A stretch of DNA of 64,000 bases, taken from positions 1-64,000 of the forward strand of contig NZ_PHGZ01000015.1 in assembly GCF_002795405.1 (NCBI RefSeq), in the 5' to 3' direction. The stretch is from Caviibacterium pharyngocola (GTDB taxonomy: Bacteria > Pseudomonadota > Gammaproteobacteria > Enterobacterales > Pasteurellaceae). This document shows positions 56,267 to 64,000 of this stretch, one piece after another. Below the pieces are notes generated by a model that was not told the origin of the DNA, made no database searches, and saw nothing but the letters and a program-made list of their open reading frames with translations. A program made the position numbers and the translations under genes. Numbering within the stretch: the first letter of the stretch is position 1; every line of letters starts with the position of its first letter.

Positions 56267-59200
56267 TAAAAGAGCGCCTCCAATTCCTCGATTAAACGCC
56301 GATCCGGTTTATCGAAATACACTCCGTTCGAATCTCGCCCGTTCATTCCGCGCAAGAAAGTGTAAATCACGCCGCCGAAATCGCGATCATAGTCATATTG
56401 CTTATCCTGCCGACATAAATAACGGTGTAACGCTACGCAATACAGCAAATATTGCCAGTCATAATGCCCGTTTAATATCGCCTGCCGCAGATTTTCGCCG
56501 GCGTAATCTTGCATTTGATCGCCCAATAAATTGGATTTGTAATCCAACAAATAATATTTCCCGTTATGACGAAAAACCAAGTCGATAAACCCGCGCACCA
56601 TTCCTTGAAAACGATTTAAAATCAACGGCTCGGAAGGCAAATGATGATATTTTTTCAAAAGCCGATTAAACGCCGCCACGTCAAAATGCGCCGTCAATTT
56701 TAGATAAAACTGCATTTCTTTTAACATATCTCGGCGGGCAATTCGATTCAGTGCAAAAGACTCGCCGTCTGCAGTCAATGGCGTACGCAAGATTGCCTCC
56801 AACCATTGTTTTAACGGCGCAACCCACTCCTCGCTAAGCTCCAAATGATGACATAATTTACGCACGGATTCTTCTTCCGTCGGTCGGGTAAAATCCGTTT
56901 TCTCGAAATAACGGTGCAATTCCGTTCCGACCCGCGTGCCGTGCGGAAAATCGAACGGCGAATAACCTTGCGGATAATCTTCAAGCGGCTGTGCTTGGTG
57001 CGACGTTTTTTCCGCATTTAGCGGTGCGGATAGATTCAGATCGTAATCCTTCGCTTCATCAAAAAGGACGACATTTTTCACCGCACTTTCCGCAACATTT
57101 TGCTCCGCCTTCGCTTTGCGCTGCTCCGCTTGATTATAATTATGCTTATTGAGCATATCGGTGAAACCGGTGATCGTCCAATCATATTGAATTCGACCGG
57201 AAAATTCAGCGGCGGAAAGTTTTTCTTGCGGAAGTTTGGAATCCAGCGGTAAAAGATTTTTTGACAATTCGATCGTTTGTCGCACGATTTTATCCGCACC
57301 GACTTTTTCAATAAGTTTATCGAGCAAAGCGTCTGCCTTATAAATCGGCGTTTTAAAGGAAAGCTGTTCGCGAATTTCACCTTGGCTCAACGCGTACAAC
57401 AGCGCGTTCCATTTTCCTTTAAAGGTTTGCGGCAAGCCGATGACGACCTGATATTTGGCACGGGTAAGCGCCACATAAAGCAAGCGCATTTCTTCGGCGA
57501 GGCTTTCTTTTGTCGTATCGCTTCGATGACTATGATCAAGATCCCACAAAACGCTTTTGTGCTGCGCCGAATAATAAGTGTTAATTTTGTAGCCTCTCTC
57601 GCGTTTCGTGCTTTCTCTCGACGGCAAACCGATAAACGGCAACCAAACCAAATCGTAAGCCAAACCTTTTGATTTATGAATGGTGACGATTTTGACCAAC
57701 TCCCGCTCGCTTTCCAAACGAATGATTTCTTCCGTTTGCGAGATGCCGTGGACTTGCTTTTCAAACCAACGCAATAACGCCGCTTCCCCTTCGTTCAGGC
57801 GCGCCGCTTGCTGTAATAATTCCGCCAAATGCAGCAAATCCGTGATCATTCGTTCGCCGTTCGGATTTTGTAGCAGACGCTCGTTCAGTTGCTTGTCTAA
57901 TAATAAGTTATGCAACATTACTAACACGCCTTGCTTTTGCCAGATTTGACGGTAATGCATAAAACGATCGACAATTTGTTCCCAGCCGTCTTGCTTGATG
58001 GCATAAATTTCCGCCGCCGTTAAGCCGAATAATTCGCCAGCAATGGCATTCAAAATCAATTTTTCATTAAAAGGATCCAAACAGGCTTTTAAAATCACCA
58101 ATAATTCTTGCGCAATAGTGCCTTCATAAACATTACTTTTATCCGATAAATACACCGCCGTAATGCCTAATTTTTGCAATTCGATTTTGACTAATTCCGC
58201 TTCTTTCCAATCTTTCACCAATACGGCGATGTCTTTTGCCTGCAGCGTTTTTTCGCCGAAAACAGCTTGATTTTTCACCGCACTTTTCAGCCACCGGTAG
58301 ATGGATTGTGCGCAAGCCTGAGCGAGCTCGCGTTTATCGCCGCTTTCCGATAAGTAACAACGTAACGCCGGTTCGATTTTTCCGTCTAACACAAAAGGCG
58401 ACAGCGTTTTGCCGGCTTTCACCGGTAAAAAACGGATCTCATCAAATAAAAACGGCGAGGGTTCGTCAAAATGAAATAGCGCATTCACACAATCGATCAA
58501 AGCTTGTCCGGAGCGCCAGTTGTGTTCTAAGGTGAAACTGTTATTCGTTCGGCGCGAGGCTTGCAAATAAGTAAAAATATCCGCACCTCTGAATTTATAA
58601 ATCGATTGTTTTGGATCGCCGATCATCATAAATCCGGTCGGCGTTTCCGTTTGCACCATATAAACACTGGAAAAAATCCGATATTGCAAGGCGTCCGTAT
58701 CCTGAAATTCGTCAATCATCGCAAAAGGATATTGGCAACGAATTAATTGCGCCAATTCCGCGCCCTGTTCGCCGCCTAGCGCTTCGGACACCAAACGCAA
58801 TAAATCGTCAAAACCTTTTTGATTATGATGGGCTTTATAGTCGATTAAACGCCGTCGAATATCGCGAATGCAATGATATAACAACATTGCTTCGTCCAAT
58901 GTCGGATCGCCGATTTGTTCGATAAAATTTTCCGTTTCCGCCAATAAATTATGTGAAAAAGGCACCGCACTTTTCTTCGTGTTTTCATTTACCGCCGATT
59001 GGGTGAAATATTTTGCCAGCTGTTCGGGCAGGGTTGAACAATCCTCGCTTGCCGCCCATTGGCGAACCGCGTTAAAGCGCGAATCATTATGGTCGTCACG
59101 ATAACGAGAAATCTGCGCGCGATTTTCCTGAAATAACGCTTTAAGTTCGTTTTCTTGTTTTAACCATTTTTTCTTAAAGGCTTGAACCAGCGTGAGCCGC

Positions 59201-59904
59201 GAATCTAAATAATCTTGCAAAAATTGCGCTAAGCTCATCGCCAATACATTCGTCGGCGCAATATCGACGCGTAATTCCTCCGCCGAAACATAAGCACGAA
59301 TTTTCCCCAACAGCGCGCTCGGCGAATCGAAACATTTTTTGATAAATTCGGCAATATGCAAGGGTTGAGAATAAAAATTTTCCCGCCAAAATTCATTGGT
59401 TATTTGTTCGAACAATTCGCTTTCGTCTTTGACTAGCGCCAAATTAAAGTGAATGCCCGAATTAAACGCATATTGCATTAAAATCCGGTAACAGAAACCG
59501 TGAATGGTGTAAATCGCCGCCAAATCCATATTTTGTTCGGCAAGAGTTAAACGGTGTACGGCTTGTTCGATATCCGGAATATGGTCGATCAGATCCGCTA
59601 AAAACGCATCTTCGATCATAGTGCGATCGCCGCTATACCGATAACGAATCAGCTGTTGTTTTGCCGAATAAATTCGTTCGCGAATACGTTCGCGCAATTC
59701 TTGCGTCGCCATTTCGGTGAAAGTCACAACGAGAATTTGTTCGACGGTTAAAGGTCGCGCAAAACAATGTTCGCCCGCTTGTAGTAGCAAGCGAAGATAC
59801 AAGGAAGCAATGGTATGTGTTTTTCCCGTTCCAGCGGACGCTTCGATTAAACTGACCGCGTTCAACGGAACGGTGACGGGATTGAGGGAAGTGGGTTCGT
59901 TCAT
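56266..59904 (-). CDS. recB: Exonuclease V beta subunit RecB
   Basis: A 1212-residue SF1 helicase-nuclease. Walker A is EASAGTGKTHTIA, motif II MIDEFQDTDALQY, motif III GDPKQSIYKFRGAD, motif V VKIVTIHKSKGLAYD, and motif VI LLYVALTRAK. The C-terminal nuclease domain has YYLLDYKSNLLG with the metal-binding Asp and Lys. With RecC and RecD it processes double-strand breaks and also degrades incoming linear DNA, relevant in a naturally transformable family. Three uptake signals lie inside the gene. Confidence 0.96.
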   Translation of the reverse strand: MNEPTSLNPVTVPLNAVSLIEASAGTGKTHTIASLYLRLLLQAGEHCFARPLTVEQILVVTFTEMATQELRERIRERIYSAKQQLIRYRYSGDRTMIEDAFLADLIDHIPDIEQAVHRLTLAEQNMDLAAIYTIHGFCYRILMQYAFNSGIHFNLALVKDESELFEQITNEFWRENFYSQPLHIAEFIKKCFDSPSALLGKIRAYVSAEELRVDIAPTNVLAMSLAQFLQDYLDSRLTLVQAFKKKWLKQENELKALFQENRAQISRYRDDHNDSRFNAVRQWAASEDCSTLPEQLAKYFTQSAVNENTKKSAVPFSHNLLAETENFIEQIGDPTLDEAMLLYHCIRDIRRRLIDYKAHHNQKGFDDLLRLVSEALGGEQGAELAQLIRCQYPFAMIDEFQDTDALQYRIFSSVYMVQTETPTGFMMIGDPKQSIYKFRGADIFTYLQASRRTNNSFTLEHNWRSGQALIDCVNALFHFDEPSPFLFDEIRFLPVKAGKTLSPFVLDGKIEPALRCYLSESGDKRELAQACAQSIYRWLKSAVKNQAVFGEKTLQAKDIAVLVKDWKEAELVKIELQKLGITAVYLSDKSNVYEGTIAQELLVILKACLDPFNEKLILNAIAGELFGLTAAEIYAIKQDGWEQIVDRFMHYRQIWQKQGVLVMLHNLLLDKQLNERLLQNPNGERMITDLLHLAELLQQAARLNEGEAALLRWFEKQVHGISQTEEIIRLESERELVKIVTIHKSKGLAYDLVWLPFIGLPSRESTKRERGYKINTYYSAQHKSVLWDLDHSHRSDTTKESLAEEMRLLYVALTRAKYQVVIGLPQTFKGKWNALLYALSQGEIREQLSFKTPIYKADALLDKLIEKVGADKIVRQTIELSKNLLPLDSKLPQEKLSAAEFSGRIQYDWTITGFTDMLNKHNYNQAEQRKAKAEQNVAESAVKNVVLFDEAKDYDLNLSAPLNAEKTSHQAQPLEDYPQGYSPFDFPHGTRVGTELHRYFEKTDFTRPTEEESVRKLCHHLELSEEWVAPLKQWLEAILRTPLTADGESFALNRIARRDMLKEMQFYLKLTAHFDVAAFNRLLKKYHHLPSEPLILNRFQGMVRGFIDLVFRHNGKYYLLDYKSNLLGDQMQDYAGENLRQAILNGHYDWQYLLYCVALHRYLCRQDKQYDYDRDFGGVIYTFLRGMNGRDSNGVYFDKPDRRLIEELEALF

Positions 59905-59952
59905 AGCTTACCGAAAAATAGAAAAATCAGCGAAATCAATAAAACGGCGTAA

Positions 59953-60309
59953 TTAGAAATTTAAGACTTTATCCGCTTCAACCGTCCAATCCGCCAATTC
60001 GACTAAGGTGCCGATTCGAACGCCTTCGGCAAGCGGTAAGTCGGTGATTCCGCGTGCATTGGTGCAAGTTTTGCATAACTTAACGGTTGCACCTTGTGCG
60101 GTTAAAATTTCGATCATTTGTTGTAAATGATAGCCTTCCGCCGGTTGTTGTTTCGCCAATCCGCCTGTCACTGCATCCGACATAAAAAATAATTTTAATT
60201 CCACCGCACTTTTATGCTGTTCTTGTAATTGCAACGCTAAGCGTAATGCACTGAAAAAGCTTTCGTTGCCATAAGGTGCGGAATGCACGATAAATAAGAT
60301 TTTTTGCAT
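59953..60309 (-). CDS. DsrE-family protein, YchN-like
   Basis: A 118-residue single DsrE/YchN domain. VHSAPYGNESFFSALRLALQ is the typical opening, and KLCKTCTNARGI carries two cysteines, the first of which corresponds to the conserved sulfur-carrying position in the family. E. coli YchN is 117 residues and forms a hexamer. No tus/dsr partner genes are near, so a specific sulfur-relay role cannot be assigned. Confidence 0.88.
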   Translation of the reverse strand: MQKILFIVHSAPYGNESFFSALRLALQLQEQHKSAVELKLFFMSDAVTGGLAKQQPAEGYHLQQMIEILTAQGATVKLCKTCTNARGITDLPLAEGVRIGTLVELADWTVEADKVLNF

Positions 60310-60338
60310 AATACATTCTCCCTGTTGCAGATAGAAAC

Positions 60339-60510
60339 AGTGGGCTAAATGCCCACTTAGTTTATTGACAAAGTATACTTAAGTAGGATGGGCTTTAGCC
60401 CATCATATTGAAATAATTATATTTTTTGATGGGCTGAAGCCCATCCTACACATAAAATAAAATACGATTTAAATCAGGTCTGTCATCAGTCTGAATGGGC
60501 TAAACGCCCA
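60339..60510. repeat. Cluster of four palindromic repeats (REP/BIME-like)
   Basis: Four related palindromes: AGTGGGC/GCCCACT (60339-60357), GATGGGCT/AGCCCATC (60387-60404), GATGGGCT/AGCCCATC (60428-60445) and TGGGC/GCCCA (60496-60510). The two inner ones are arms of a 22-base inverted repeat with one mismatch (60384-60405 and 60427-60448), and the outer pair is also inverted. They fill the gap between the DsrE gene and the permease gene. Confidence 0.85.
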
Positions 60511-60520
60511 CTGAATTAAT

Positions 60521-61831
60521 TTAACCGACCCATACGAATTTTGCAATAAACAGTAACGCCACTACCAAAACCGGTGCGTTAATTTCTTTCCAGCGCCCTG
60601 TGCCGGCTTTCATTATGCAATAACAGATAAAGCCGAAGGCGATACCTTCCGTAATCGAATAGGTAAACGGCATCATCGCGGCGGTGATAAATGCCGGTGC
60701 GGCTTCGGTTAAATCGTGCCATTGCACGCGAATAAGGCTGGACGCCATTAAAATTCCGACGAACACCAAAGCGCCTGCAGTGGCATAAGGCGGCACCAAA
60801 CCAGCTAACGGCGAGAAGAAGATTGTCAATAAGAACAATAATCCGACAACCACCGCTGTCATTCCGGTGCGTCCACCGACGGAAACGCCCGCGCCGCTTT
60901 CGATGTAGGTACTGATCGCCGAAGTACCGATGTATGATCCGGTGACAGCGCTGATACTATCCACATAAAGCGCTTGTTTCATTTTCGGGAAACGTCCGTT
61001 TTCATCGCTGATACCCGCTTTGTCCGTAACGCCTAATAAGGTACCGGAAGAATCGAATAGATTGACCAACAAGAAAGAGAAAATAATGCCTAATAAGGCG
61101 GTATCCAACGCACCGGCAATATCTACTTTGCCGACAACAGCATCTAAGCTCGGTGGCATTGACACTACGCCGTTAAATACCACGTTATCGTCAAAAATTA
61201 ACGCAAGTGCGGTCACTAATGCGATAGAAACCAATACGCCGGAATAAATATTTCGCGCCGCGAACACAACGATAATAAAAAAGCCTAAGATGCCCATTAA
61301 TACTTGCGGATTATGCAACTCACCCAAGGCGACTAACGTTGCCGGATTCGCCACAACCAAGCCCATATTTTTAAAGCCGATTAACGCGATAAAGAAACCG
61401 ATCCCCGCGCCGATACCAACTCGTAGCCCAAGCGGAATGGACGCCATTAACCAATAACGCACTTGGAAGATCGTCAACAGCAATAATCCGACGGAGCCCC
61501 AAAAGATCGTTCCCATTCCCACTTGCCAAGAATATCCTAATTTTCCGACGACCACATAAGCGAAAAAGGCGTTAAGCCCCATTGCCGGCGCCAGTGCAAT
61601 CGGCAAATTGCTGAATAATCCCATTGCGATGGTTCCGAATGCGGCGATTAAACAGGTGGTGACGAACACCACTTGCTTATCCATTCCCGCATCGCCCAAG
61701 ACCGAAGGGTTGACGAAAACAATATAAACCATTGTGAAAAACGTCGTAATACCGGCGATGATCTCCGTTTTCGGCGTAGTGTTGTGCTGATTTAACTTAA
61801 ACAGTTTTTGTAGAAAAGATTGATTTTCCAT
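60521..61831 (-). CDS. NCS2-family purine permease
   Basis: A 436-residue inner-membrane permease with about 12-14 helices of the AzgA-like branch (adenine or guanine/hypoxanthine). Family segments are TEIIAGITTFFTMVYIVFVNP, ALAPAMGLNAFFAYVVV and, later, TYIESGAGVSVGGRTGMTAVV. I chose the ATG at 61831 (MENQSFLQKLF); the frame is open 38 codons further without resemblance. Which purine is carried cannot be read from the sequence. Confidence 0.9.
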   Translation of the reverse strand: MENQSFLQKLFKLNQHNTTPKTEIIAGITTFFTMVYIVFVNPSVLGDAGMDKQVVFVTTCLIAAFGTIAMGLFSNLPIALAPAMGLNAFFAYVVVGKLGYSWQVGMGTIFWGSVGLLLLTIFQVRYWLMASIPLGLRVGIGAGIGFFIALIGFKNMGLVVANPATLVALGELHNPQVLMGILGFFIIVVFAARNIYSGVLVSIALVTALALIFDDNVVFNGVVSMPPSLDAVVGKVDIAGALDTALLGIIFSFLLVNLFDSSGTLLGVTDKAGISDENGRFPKMKQALYVDSISAVTGSYIGTSAISTYIESGAGVSVGGRTGMTAVVVGLLFLLTIFFSPLAGLVPPYATAGALVFVGILMASSLIRVQWHDLTEAAPAFITAAMMPFTYSITEGIAFGFICYCIMKAGTGRWKEINAPVLVVALLFIAKFVWVG

Positions 61832-62142
61832 TTTTATTCCAATTCGATGTGTTGAGAAAAAAAGATGAAAAACAATTCGTGAAAGAAGGGTGTTTTTCTT
61901 ACCGATTTTAGCAAAATAACTCGGCTTTCGCGATCTGTTTTTCAAAAAATCTTATTTTTTCCACCGCACTTTCGAAACCTGCAAAAGCTGACGCGATCCA
62001 GTTCAAATTTTTTATTCATATCAATTTGGAATATAAATTTTTTGTGAAGTGTATAGCAAAATTTACATTTCGATATTTACGAAAAAATACTTCTAATATA
62101 TAAATTTAAAGGAATAATTCTTCAACAACAAAGGGAATCACT
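61832..62142. other. 311-base divergent gap, permease/sialidase
   Basis: It contains one uptake signal (61973-61981) and A+T-rich sequence with the promoters of both genes. TGTGAAGTGTATAGCA near 62044 is a weak half-match to a CRP site. I see no ORF. Confidence 0.35.
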
Positions 62143-64000
62143 ATGAAAAAAACAAAAAAGACAAACCTACTTAGAAAAACTGCGTTATCACTCCTAATTT
62201 CTTCAGCCGTTTTATCCGGAGCATACGCATCAACTGCCATATTAGACTTCTCCAGTGTCGAGAGCTTTCAGCCCGTCGATATGACGGAACATTTCACCAG
62301 CAATAATGTGTTTAGTTTGAGTTCGGGTACATTAACGTTTCGTGTGAATCCGAATTCAGGTTTCAGCACCCTACTCGGCGTCAGTGATAACACGGCGGAT
62401 GACAGATACATTATGTTTTACACGAATGTCACCGCCGCCGGTCAAACTTACGGGATTGAAATTAGAGACCGCACCAATTTGATTCCGAACAGTCAATTAG
62501 TCACACAAGCGCTTCCGGCTTCAAGTGACGGCTTTAGAACCGTTACTTACAGTTTCGATAAGGAAAATCAAACCATTAAGATCTATGTTGACGGTCAACT
62601 GCGACAAACATCGACCCAATCCAAGTTCTTTGAAGATATTTCAGGGTTGAATACCGCTTCATTAGGTTCGTTAAAACGTCCGAATAATCGTACGAATACC
62701 TTTACCGGCGCAATTTATCACGCGGGCGCGACGGATGAAGTGTTAAGCGATTCGGCGATTTTAAAATTGCACGAAGATATTGTGGCAAGACATAGCGTCG
62801 ATTTGGCAAAACAGGCGGAAAAACTCGCTTATTTATCCGAAAAACGCGAGCGTATGGGCGCGTTTATGAGTGAAAAATACGAAATGTTTAAACCGGGTCA
62901 AGGCGGCGCGGCAAGTTATCGTATTCCGGGGTTATTAGCGACCCAAGAAGGTGTCGTTATCGCCGCGATTGACAAACGTAATCAACACGCTTCCGACTGG
63001 GGTAATATCGACCTTGCGATTCGTCGCAGCTTAGACGGCGGTGTTACTTGGCAAGATGATCAAGTGGTGGTCGATTTAGCCGAACAAACCTATTCTTCCT
63101 TAGGTGCTGCGGAATCTGCTTTGGTGATTGATGCCGTAATGGTGCAAGATAAACAAAACGGTCGTATTTCGATGGTTTTCGATATGTTTCCGGAATCTCA
63201 AGCTTTATTCGGAATGTTCAGTAACTCGCAAGCCAGTTTTGAATCCGAAGGCAACGGACATATTCAAGTGGACGGCAAGTGGTATCGCTTAATCACCGAT
63301 GAAAGCGGCGCAAGATATACGGTTCGCGAAGAAGGTATCGTTTATAACCGAATGGGCGAGGCGCAAGATTATCGCGTAGTCATCGAAGGCGATCCTAACC
63401 GCTCTTTTAAAGATCTGGGCGATATTATTCAAATCAGCACCGGTGAAAGGGTCGGTAACATCTTTTTAAGATCCAGAAAAAGCGGTCACGACAGCGGTCC
63501 GTTTAACGCGCATTATACCAGCTATTTGTGGATGACTTACAGTGAGGATCAAGGTGCGACTTGGGCGAGCCCGATTGATATTACCACGCAAGTCAAAGCG
63601 GACTGGATGCGTTTCCTCGGCACCGGCCCGGGTACCGGTATTCAGTTGAAAAACGGCAATTTAGTCGTGCCGGTTTACTTCACCAATCGCGATAACAAAC
63701 AATCCTCCGCAGTAATTATCAGTAAAGACGGCGGTAAAACGTGGGAACGCGGCGATTCGCCGAACGATGCCTATTTGGATGAAATCGGCGGTGCGAGATA
63801 TTTAAATACTTATGATTATGAAATTACCGAATCCCAAGTGGTCGAAATGGATAACGGCGACATCAAAATGTTCTCGCGTAACCGCAGCGGCGCGGTGATT
63901 ATTTCAACCAGTCACGACGGCGGGATGACGTGGGATAAAGGCGCAAGACTAAGAGAAGCCGCTTTATTGGATCCGTATTCGCAAATGTCGGTGATTCATT
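62143..64000 (+). CDS. nanH: Secreted exo-alpha-sialidase, partial at window end
   Basis: At least 619 codons, open to the window edge. A long signal peptide ends near AYA (about residue 38). Residues 45-230 form a lectin-like sialidase N-domain (CBM40 type), followed by the catalytic propeller with SYRIPGLL (Arg260 of the Arg triad). Four Asp boxes are visible: SLDGGVTW, SEDQGATW, SKDGGKTW and SHDGGMTW. It would release sialic acid from host glycans for nutrition or surface decoration. AAAGGGAA precedes the ATG. An autotransporter or other C-terminal domain cannot be excluded. Confidence 0.92.
   Translation, partial: MKKTKKTNLLRKTALSLLISSAVLSGAYASTAILDFSSVESFQPVDMTEHFTSNNVFSLSSGTLTFRVNPNSGFSTLLGVSDNTADDRYIMFYTNVTAAGQTYGIEIRDRTNLIPNSQLVTQALPASSDGFRTVTYSFDKENQTIKIYVDGQLRQTSTQSKFFEDISGLNTASLGSLKRPNNRTNTFTGAIYHAGATDEVLSDSAILKLHEDIVARHSVDLAKQAEKLAYLSEKRERMGAFMSEKYEMFKPGQGGAASYRIPGLLATQEGVVIAAIDKRNQHASDWGNIDLAIRRSLDGGVTWQDDQVVVDLAEQTYSSLGAAESALVIDAVMVQDKQNGRISMVFDMFPESQALFGMFSNSQASFESEGNGHIQVDGKWYRLITDESGARYTVREEGIVYNRMGEAQDYRVVIEGDPNRSFKDLGDIIQISTGERVGNIFLRSRKSGHDSGPFNAHYTSYLWMTYSEDQGATWASPIDITTQVKADWMRFLGTGPGTGIQLKNGNLVVPVYFTNRDNKQSSAVIISKDGGKTWERGDSPNDAYLDEIGGARYLNTYDYEITESQVVEMDNGDIKMFSRNRSGAVIISTSHDGGMTWDKGARLREAALLDPYSQMSVIH

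Noticed and set aside
1-64000. CRISPR arrays, tRNA or rRNA genes
   Set aside because: I saw no regularly spaced direct repeats with unique spacers, and no cloverleaf apart from the tRNA-like part of tmRNA.

Overview
The window comes from a member of the Pasteurellaceae in the Haemophilus-type group. By eye I count about 48 perfect copies (both strands) of the 9-base DNA uptake core AAGTGCGGT. The tmRNA tag reads ANDEQYALAA, and the gene clusters (ompA-ydiJ-menI-hemH, truC-yqcC with queF-ppnN, rplM-rpsI-sspA-sspB, lemA-TPM) fit that family. The sequence does not let me name the species.

Layout. 49-9125: a Dyp-type haem peroxidase, then a divergent eight-gene iron uptake operon of the FetMP/P19 type (FTR1 permease, P19, Fe-S membrane protein, two FtsX-like permeases, ATPase, thioredoxin lipoprotein, cytochrome c) behind a likely Fur site. 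9223-12599: monothiol glutaredoxin, two TPM proteins with LemA, and OmpA/P5. 13142-20052: D-2-hydroxyacid dehydrogenase, hotdog thioesterase, ferrochelatase, selenophosphate synthetase and a GntR-type LacI repressor. 20094-23878: NhaA, dGTPase and LrgAB. 23997-28658: secreted nuclease, CsdA-CsdE, a sodium:solute symporter, CspD and a 55-residue UPF0181 protein. 28739-41080: argF, truC-yqcC, a zinc-ribbon protein with queF-ppnN, yadGH-epmC, htpX, dinB, ybjD and lysO, with uptake-signal dyads serving as terminators.

41081-43541 is an accessory island lying against the 3' end of ssrA: a lone HigA-type antitoxin, a 50-codon ORF and two phage-type genes, one of them PAPS-reductase-like. 43655-48203 holds a lipoprotein built of 11-residue LEA-like repeats, bioD, a Mlc-type ROK regulator lacking its zinc motif, and asnS. 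48363-56266 is sspB-sspA, then a 3.6-kb group II intron inserted inside the stop codon of rpsI, then rpsI-rplM and recD. recB, a DsrE protein, a cluster of palindromic repeats and an NCS2 purine permease follow. The window ends inside a secreted sialidase gene.

The most interesting object is the group II intron (49641-53219). It splits the rpsI stop codon as TA^A, and its first base restores a TAG, so S9 is complete whether or not splicing occurs. Its EBS1 and EBS2 pair with the rpsI exon, yet the first part of domain I is roughly 0.7-0.8 kb longer than usual, which suggests a nested element or expansion. The two longest gaps without an uptake signal coincide with this intron and with the ssrA island, marking both as later arrivals.
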